Below, one piece after another: positions 63,409 to 64,000 of a stretch of 64,000 nucleotides of DNA. The position numbers were made by a program, and so were the translations under genes. Numbering within the stretch: position 1 is the first letter of the stretch; each line of letters opens with the position of its first letter. The stretch comes from Maricaulis parjimensis. GTDB lineage: Bacteria; Pseudomonadota; Alphaproteobacteria; Caulobacterales; Maricaulaceae. The stretch lies in assembly GCF_016817355.1 (NCBI RefSeq), contig NZ_JADOTT010000004.1, positions 248,001-312,000 of the forward strand, in the 5' to 3' direction. Under the pieces are notes generated by a model. The model was not told the DNA's origin and did no database searches. It saw nothing but the letters and a program-made list of their open reading frames with translations.

Positions 63409-64000
63409 ATGTCCGACTATCTGATCGCTGCGCTCTACAAATTCACGCCCCTCAAAGCCGATGCCGATTTGCAGGCGCGCATTCATGATGTCTGCGCCGA
63501 GAACCAAGTCGCCGGCACGCTCTTGCTGGCGCCCGAGGGGCTCAATGGCACGATTGCCGGACCGGAAACGGGCCTGCGCACAGTCCTCGAATTTCTCCGC
63601 GGCCTGCCCGGCTGTAGGGACCTGGAACACAAGGAGAGCCGGTCCGAAGACCAGCCCTTCCTCCGACTGAAGGTCCGGCTCAAGCGGGAAATCGTCACCA
63701 TGGGTGTTCCCGGCATCGATCCGAACGAGACCGTCGGCACCTATGTCGAACCGGAGGACTGGAACGACCTCATCCAGGCGCCGGATGTCGTCACCATCGA
63801 TACGCGCAATGATTATGAAGTGCGCATCGGCCAATTCGCCGGAGCTGTCGATCCGCACACCACGACCTTCCGGGAATTCCCCGACTGGTTCCGGCGCTTC
63901 CGGGAAACGCGTCCCAATGCCCGGATCGCTATGTATTGCACGGGCGGGATTCGGTGCGAGAAGGCCACGGCCTTTGTGAAGCAGGAAGGCATCGAGGATG
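63409..64000 (+). CDS. trhO: tRNA uridine 5-oxyacetate hydroxylase TrhO / rhodanese-like (partial)
   Basis: The first 197 codons of a TrhO (YceA/UPF0176) protein, which hydroxylates U34 in certain tRNAs. The N-terminal ferredoxin-like part has [12 protein letters not shown] near residue 42 and the rhodanese domain [17 protein letters not shown] near 127, with the active-site Cys in [12 protein letters not shown] near 180. The rest (the family is about 310 residues) is beyond the window. ATG 63409 ([12 protein letters not shown]) fits the family start; no clear ribosome site is seen. Confidence 0.92.
   Translation, partial: MSDYLIAALYKFTPLKADADLQARIHDVCAENQVAGTLLLAPEGLNGTIAGPETGLRTVLEFLRGLPGCRDLEHKESRSEDQPFLRLKVRLKREIVTMGVPGIDPNETVGTYVEPEDWNDLIQAPDVVTIDTRNDYEVRIGQFAGAVDPHTTTFREFPDWFRRFRETRPNARIAMYCTGGIRCEKATAFVKQEGIED

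Noticed and set aside
1-64000. CRISPR array or prophage
   Set aside because: No regularly spaced short repeats, cas genes or phage structural genes were seen.

Overview
The window (about 64 kb, GC-rich) reads as a chromosomal segment of an aerobic, Gram-negative alphaproteobacterium. The closest feel is the marine Maricaulis/Hyphomonas group of Caulobacterales/Rhodobacterales: many acyl-CoA dehydrogenases, TonB-dependent uptake, System I cytochrome c maturation, an RTX secretion substrate and the TIGR03805/03806-type beta-helix/diheme pair. The lineage is inferred from protein content; no ribosomal RNA is present. Gene density is high, most starts carry a GGGGAG-like ribosome binding site, and the long open frames opposite real genes are codon-bias shadows.

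Left part (1-24 kb). A truncated isocitrate lyase gene faces a RamB/ScfR-type regulator. Then come a di-iron ferritin-like protein, a LOG-family protein, a sterol-desaturase-type hydroxylase with a small membrane partner, and a TonB receptor. Divergent from the receptor is an operon of serine hydrolase, GMC oxidoreductase and aldehyde dehydrogenase. A 0.9-kb gene-free stretch packed with palindromic repeats follows, then an SDR, a second serine hydrolase, a D-aminoacylase-like amidohydrolase, a BASS transporter, an HxlR regulator and a beta-helix/diheme cytochrome pair. A palindrome, TGAAC-N3-GTTCA, recurs in front of several of these units and suggests one regulon for lipid, terpenoid or alcohol use.

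Middle part (24-45 kb). An M28 peptidase and a small exported protein are followed by an eight-gene minus-strand operon (35044 to 26459): paired large and small acyl-CoA dehydrogenases, an SDR, a third acyl-CoA dehydrogenase, an acyl-CoA ligase, a MaoC hydratase, an MFE-type SDR and a quinone-oxidoreductase-like MDR. Together these can activate a carboxylic acid and run a beta-oxidation cycle. Next are an acyl-CoA desaturase, a tightly overlapped ccmFGHI operon, a sodium/solute symporter, enoyl-CoA hydratase plus glutaryl-CoA dehydrogenase, and tRNA-Ser(GCU).

Right part (45-64 kb). A large unrecognised exported protein, a DUF4386 protein, two divergent membrane-anchored AraC-type regulators, a PhnA-like zinc-ribbon protein and a CadC-like membrane regulator facing an RTX beta-helix protein. 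Then an amidohydrolase lipoprotein, a lipid-kinase/metallophosphoesterase pair, a PKHD dioxygenase and a lipoprotein sharing a Fur-like box. Near the right end is the most striking item: a free-standing three-helix domain carrying all the ligand residues of plant ethylene receptors, directly upstream of a histidine kinase. A truncated trhO gene closes the window.
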